A stretch of DNA of 64,000 nt from Brachionus manjavacas (lineage: Eukaryota; Rotifera; Eurotatoria; Ploima; Brachionidae), in contig JAHQIY010000004.1 in the NCBI GenBank assembly GCA_019054805.1, positions 5,580,001-5,644,000 of the forward strand, read 5' to 3'. The stretch's first letter is position 1, and the number at the start of each line of letters is the position of its first letter. The notes under the pieces are model-generated. The model searched no databases. It was not told where the DNA came from and worked only from the letters and a program-made list of their open reading frames with translations. Positions 59,069 to 64,000 of this stretch are shown piece after piece. The translations under genes and the position numbers were made by a program.

Positions 59069-59215
59069 GATCTGATTAATTGCATTGCCTATTTTAAAGA
59101 TATATAGCTCCGAGATTCTTTTCGCAGACACAGGAACCCAAACTAAAAGTTAATTCTTCAACTTGACTTTTTTATTTAACACTAGCTGGCGTCTGCTGCT
59201 TTTTGTCGGAATAAT

Positions 59216-59295
59216 GATTTATAATTGTCCCTATTCTATCCTAGTGGATAAGAGGGAGGCGCCCATCTCCTTTTCAAGTACCTTTTTGTGTCCAT
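59216..59295 (-). mobile_element. SINE 3'-part fragment
   Basis: Shares the CTATCCTAGTGGATAAGAGG / AGGCGCCCATCTCCTTTT / AAGTACCTTTTTG words, in order, with the copy at 23.43-23.53 kb. A related word in opposite orientation (GAAGCCGTTGCTCAAAAAGG) lies near 59,390-59,412. Confidence 0.5.
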
Positions 59296-60395
59296 ATAAG
59301 CATCACAAAAAAGATGCTTAAACCTCTAAAAATAAAGGGACTAGTTTCGGTAATTATCGTGGTGTAGATGATCAACTCGATGCAGTAGCCTCTGTGACAG
59401 ATCGAAGCCGTTGCTCAAAAAGGAATAATGATTTGCCTTATATTTATTATTTCGAGGGGTCTCTCTTTGATTAATTTTTTTTATTTTCAGCAAGTCAATA
59501 GAATTATTATTTTAAATTACTACTTTACTTAACAAACTCTGAGGATACAAATATGTCTTCATATTTGAAATGGCATTTAAAATGAGGAATTTCTTTTAAA
59601 TTCAATTTGACTTTTAAAAATTTAATTTAGTTTGAAAATCAAGAAAATTTAATGGCAACGATTTTTGAAATTGAAATATAAACTAGAATTAAATTGATTT
59701 TTTTATCAATATCATTTAATTAGATATTTTCTCAACAACTCCAACTTAAGTCGTAGATTTTTTTTCTAAAGCATTCTTAAAGCTTTTCACTAATCATTTA
59801 TTTTAAAATATTCTATACAAAATATTGTTTCTATAAAGCCAAAGTATCAAAAACAACTTGTCTACTTAGTTCAACTCAAATACTTAAGAATTGAAAATCG
59901 TTGTTGAAATGATTTACACTCTTTTTTTAGATTATAACTAAAGTATTTTTTCACCAAAAACTTCAAATTAGTCAAGTTTCATTATTTCAAAAAACTTTTT
60001 TACTTTTGAAAGCAGAAATTCAAACAGTGATCAATAAAAAATTTAAAAAGATCTAAAGGCTCTTTTAATTATTATTATCTTGTTCTTACCAATTCTTGAA
60101 TGATTATTGAGTACTTTTAAAATTTTTCTGATTCTTAATTTCTTTTAAAGATTCAAAAGTTTTTTGTTAATTCATCAAAAGGCTTTCACTGGATATTCTC
60201 TACTGAAAGTAAAACCCTCAATTCCAGAAAATTAAAAAATGTTTTAGTAATAAAGAGAAGACGGCATACTTGTAAATACTTTAATCCGATCTTATTAAAA
60301 ATAATATAAATTTAAAGGATTTTGTGAAATTTTGATTGAAATCCCAAAAAAGAACTTTTTGAGTATTTTCTTGTAGATTTTGATGAGCTGATTTG

Positions 60396-61808
60396 GAATA
60401 TTTTTTTTTATATGACAATTAGTCTAGAAAATATGACGCCTCGAAGTTTCAATGTGTATAATGCTTTGAAATGGCATATCTTGATCATTTTTTTGCTAGA
60501 TACTTCAAATTGTATGATGATTTTAAAAACATATTAAAATAACATTTTCGTAACGATAAAGTAAAAAAAACTTAAATTTTTGAGTGGGATCACTTTATGA
60601 CTTTGAGAACCGTCCATATCATTGACCCATCAATTTAATTAAGAATGTTTTTTAATGAATTACCTATTGAAAAAATCAGATTAAAAATCAGATTCAAGAA
60701 AAATTCCTTTCTATAACTAAAAATTATTAATTGAAATATATTAATTAGTTCAATCTTTAACTTTTAATATACAATCATTAAAATAATAAAATTCAAGGTC
60801 ATATTTTAATTTTTTTTAAATTAAATACCGCTTTTTTTCGTTAGTCCTAGACGAAGCTTCTTTTTAAAATATAAAATATTTGATTTCGATTTGAATTTTT
60901 AAATCTTTTCCAAATTATAATTAGGTAAAATAAAAAACTTATAGATTGACTATGAGTAATTCACGCAGAAACAGTGCTTATTGCCCTCGTCATCTTGATC
61001 TAAATTAAAAAACAAGAGAAATAAGGTTAGAATTACGCCAATATGTCTAAAAGGCACATTGTCTACTTTAGGAATTAACTTTAAAAAGTTTTTAGATAAT
61101 ATTTCTTGTTGTTGTCAAGATCCTTTTGAATCCTTTTTCAAATTAAAATGAATTTTATAATGAATTTTAATTCTAGTCCAGGAAATAAATCCAAAAAGAT
61201 TTAGAAGACTCATAAATATTTGTTTTTCTAATTCCCATTTATTTTGAAAATAAAATATTTCCCACTTTTCGAGTTATTTACTCATGAATTTTAAAATAAT
61301 AAAAATCAAATTCTGAAGAACATTTATCACAAACGAGTGTTTATCTGAGTAAAATCTATTTGGCTTTTAACTCATGTACAAGAAAATGGTAAAAAATCCA
61401 ATCCGGGATGCGAGAAAAAAATTGGGATTTTTTAAATCTTAGCAGAGTCTGAATTTAAATAATCCGTTTAATGTTGGTACAATTTAGAAAATAATTTCAA
61501 AAAATTTTTGAAAAAAGTTATTAATAAAACACTATTTGAACATTCATGAGCGCATTACAAATTCCAATTCAACAACACTTAAATTTGTTGTTCCTATGAA
61601 AAAATAATTTTTAATTAAAAATTAATTGCTTTTTATTTTAAAAATTCATTTTGTAAGTATGAATTATTCTTAAACAAAATAATATCAGAAAAGTTGGAAA
61701 TTAAATATTAAAATTGAGGGATTCAAATTATTTTTGACGAAACATTGTTAGTCCTACATGAATTTTTAAAGTTAAAAATTTGAACAATAGTGAATTTTTT
61801 ATTTAAAT
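60396..61808. other. AT-rich DNA downstream of NOP14
   Basis: No gene recognised. It includes the NOP14 3' UTR on the minus strand. Confidence 0.4.
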
Positions 61809-64000
61809 TTAAATTTTTTGTCTTTTGACTTTTTGATAGTCCCCTTCTTGATTCGCTAGTGCGCCCATGATTTCTTTTACTTTTTGTGTTCGTTTTGCAT
61901 CTCTTTTTAAAATCAAAATTAATGCATTTATACCTAATTAAGTTCATAATTACTTTTCAAGTTGTTCTTTTAACTGAACCCGAGCTAAAAATTGAGAATC
62001 GTGTCTAATTTCTTTAATGGCCGATTTCAACTCTTTTTTATATTTTTTAGCAAACAACTGTTTCTCGCTAGTTAGTGAATTATGATGTCTTGGATCAAAC
62101 TTAGTTCTTTAGTAAAAAAGTTAATTGAATAATTAAATCAGTTGTTAAAAATACTTCGACTGAATTTTGGGTTCATGTAATTTGCTTGCAACCGGTTTTT
62201 TTATTAAACATTTTAAATGTTGTCGGGAATTTTGATTTATTTTTTCAATAAATTCAATTACTTCCGTAATTCTTTGCTAATTAAATTTTCAAATTAGAAT
62301 GAAAAAAAAAATATAAGTTTTTACTTTCAATTCAGTTGGATTGTTTTCCGTACTTATGGAATCTAGAATTTTTTTAGATAAACTAAAAATTTCTTTAAAT
62401 GAAACCATCTCTTGGTAAATTTTAGCAAACGAAGTTAACAAATCAATGGCATATGAAATGATTGCGGCTTTTGTAGAATCATCCGTTTGAATTTTCTCAT
62501 CTAAACTAGTTTTACTCAAACTCAATTCATTCAAGTTGACACTTAATTTTTTTTATTTAATCCCGATCCCAAAATAAATTTCTATTTACCTTTTTTGAAT
62601 AATTGAAAGTCTAACTTTACTTCGTTTAAAGGACTCAAAAATAGTTGATAATTCGAAATTACTGAGTGATAAATTTTGGAGTTTGTCCTTTGAATTAATA
62701 TTTGCGGCCAGATAAAGAGCACCGTTCAAAAATTGAACGCATTCCGGTATATATCTTTGAGATTTGCTCACAAACTTAAATTTTTTTAATTTATCATTTG
62801 TTTTTTTTTGAAACAATTTTTTTAACTTACTTCATAGCAAAGATTGCATAGAAAAAGACCTCGGAATAAATCGCCAATATTTTGTATCTGACTCTGTTAA
62901 ACATGAAATTTCAAACTGTTTTTTTTTTTTGCAATTTTTAAAATACCTGTATGAGATAGCGGGTCATGATTAATAAACATGGTGTAATTATTTGATGTCT
63001 AAAATCTGATGTAGGAAAAATGCTCGATATCAATTTAAAAGTGAAAAGCTTAAAATTCAAATTTTTAAAATAGTTTTATTGATGCAATAAATTAATATCT
63101 CTTATTAAAAATAAATGAATAATAATTTATATAAAGTTCTAAATAATTTAGGTCTGAAAGATTTTTTGAGATTTTTTTAACCTCAGCTATCTGAAAAACA
63201 CACCTTCATTTCTGAACAGGGTTGAATAAATTTTATGATAAAATTTTTTATTTATCAATTTTATGAAATTTAGAACTAAATTAAAAAATTCAATAATTGT
63301 TATTCTGAAAGTCTTAAATTGTATCCCCTGTTAATTTATTTAAAAAATTTATCACCTAAATTCAGCTTTGAAAATCATTTTCAAAAAATTTTTGTATATT
63401 TTAATGTGTTTTTATTATGGAAATTTTTTCTAAGGTTGAATTTGGATTAAATGTATCAGAACCAAGTTTTGAGTTTTAGAAAAAAAGCTAATGATTTTAT
63501 TTTATTTTAGCTCTAAAATTCACTTTACCCTTATAGTTTGTTAATTTGCTTAGCTAACCTTTTATCAACCTATAAACAATTAAAAACAAAATACCTAATG
63601 AAGAAAATTTTGACCAATTTTTATTAAAATTTACCAAATTTTAATTTGATTTGGTATGATTTTTTTTGTTAAATCCAAAATCAAAAAAATCAAAAATTTA
63701 AATAATAATTTTTTACTTACAGTATCTAACTGTGGAATTTTGCGTTCATTTATTTTAAGATTAAGATAATCTTTGTTTAAGTTATCCAGGATTCTTTTAA
63801 ATAAAGCGATATATGGTGATGGATCTTTTTTGGTAGACTTATTGCCATATTTGTAAGTAAAGTCAAATATGTAATTAGTCAATAAATTTGCCAAATTGGT
63901 ATCGATTGAAATATTTGACGGAGATTTGAATCTGAACATTGACTGATAGTAGGAAATCAAGTGTTCGGTCAAAAGACATATTCTTTTTTTGTTATTTTCA
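61809..64000 (-). CDS. NOP14: NOP14, nucleolar 18S pre-rRNA processing factor (3' part)
   Basis: Minus-strand exons, 5' to 3': from beyond or near the window edge (frame open to 64,000) to 63,721; 63,048-62,947; 62,893-62,831; 62,774-62,590; 62,541-62,325; 62,276-62,155; 62,106-61,954; 61,902-61,809. All junctions are GT-AG and all phases fit. Diagnostic blocks: FKLISSIFPTSDFRHQIITP; NIGDLFRGLFLCNLCYE; SQRYIPECVQFLNGALYLAA; KKELKSAIKEIRHDSQFLAR; and KVKEIMGALANQEGDYQKVK at the C-terminus. These match the C-terminal half of NOP14, an SSU-processome component needed for 18S rRNA maturation and 40S assembly in the nucleolus. The N-terminal part lies outside the window. The intron 63,049-63,720 is AT-rich and featureless. 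No breaks seen. Confidence 0.93.

Larger units (their letters stand above)
57970..59205 (-). pseudogene. Tc1/mariner-type transposase relic, twice interrupted
   Basis: Minus strand, from high to low: LLVWVPVSAKRISELYIFKI then GNAINQI (59,160-59,069), continuing after a LINE insertion with VYRDKFMNMKLLPFINKHYS, FISWFELASLN (58,735-58,640), NSANLPEARPIEDFW (third catalytic region; the FW is followed by a stop), ILKGKVYEDSWEAKKQI, and after a foldback insertion NCLRDISLISIQTLIEVLKS (58,110-58,040). The order and the PEARPIEDFW motif are those of mariner-type DDE transposases. Upstream parts are lost or too diverged. Confidence 0.8.
53550..60395 (+). repeat. Duplication unit B
   Basis: The direct-orientation partner of 40,990-46,060. 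The core 55,022-57,869 is near-identical to unit A. The right flank resumes at about 59,600 after a 1.7-kb TE insertion that unit A lacks, so that insertion postdates the duplication. Confidence 0.8.

Noticed and set aside
61723..61947. Minus-strand ORF starting MNLIRYKCINFDF
   Set aside because: Wrong frame. The NOP14 C-terminal exon (61,902-61,809) uses another frame and fits by splice phase and by family motif.
1..64000. CRISPR arrays, operons, bacterial ribosome binding sites, rRNA operons
   Set aside because: The window is eukaryotic: spliced genes, LINEs and SINEs. No evenly spaced short repeats or rRNA cores were seen.

Overview
This is an AT-rich animal nuclear window with spliced genes. 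Canonical GT-AG introns, metazoan gene families (MCF2L/DBS-type RhoGEF, RPS5, UBE2H, LYAR, NOP14), the standard stop codons, and many short introns (about 50-75 nt) mixed with a few TE-filled long ones all fit a small, AT-rich invertebrate genome. A monogonont rotifer such as Brachionus would fit, but that is inference from style, not a proven identification.

Layout. 1-3,295: no gene seen. 4,031-4,735 (+): a Ser/Lys-rich protein of unknown family. 5,846-17,709 (+): a 17-exon model of an MCF2L/DBS-like Rho guanine nucleotide exchange factor (CRAL-TRIO/SEC14, spectrin-like, DH, PH; 1,225 aa), with retroelement relics and a perfect 62-nt palindrome in its introns. 17.7-21.7 kb: retroelement debris, including an RTE-like LINE with a tRNA-like SINE inserted in it. 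21,724-22,443 (-): RPS5, three exons. 23.4-25.4 kb: LINE 3' ends that carry (ACT)n tails. 28,083-28,754 (-): single-exon UBE2H. 29,486-30,674 (-): LYAR, four exons. 31-40 kb: TE graveyard, with three LINE relics and at least three long inverted-repeat elements, including a 1,151-bp element with TA duplication. 41-60 kb: two direct copies of a gene with an OTU-like domain, separated by a nearly complete LINE. 61,809-64,000 (-): 3' part of NOP14, running off the window.

The most interesting part is 41-60 kb. Two homologous blocks lie 12.5 kb apart. Their flanks are clearly related but strongly diverged. A core of about 2.85 kb (42,497-45,346 and 55,022-57,869) is nearly identical, introns and non-coding sequence included. 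That pattern is what gene conversion over an old duplication would leave. The encoded protein looks OTU-like but has Ser where the catalytic Cys is expected. Each copy has two reading-frame breaks at homopolymers where the other copy is intact. Beside copy B is a readable nest of transposons: a mariner-type transposase relic containing a LINE fragment with a 13-bp duplication and a foldback element with a 9-bp duplication.

The host genes do not form one pathway. RPS5, LYAR and NOP14 all act in ribosome production, but they are interspersed with unrelated genes and no co-regulation can be read from the sequence.
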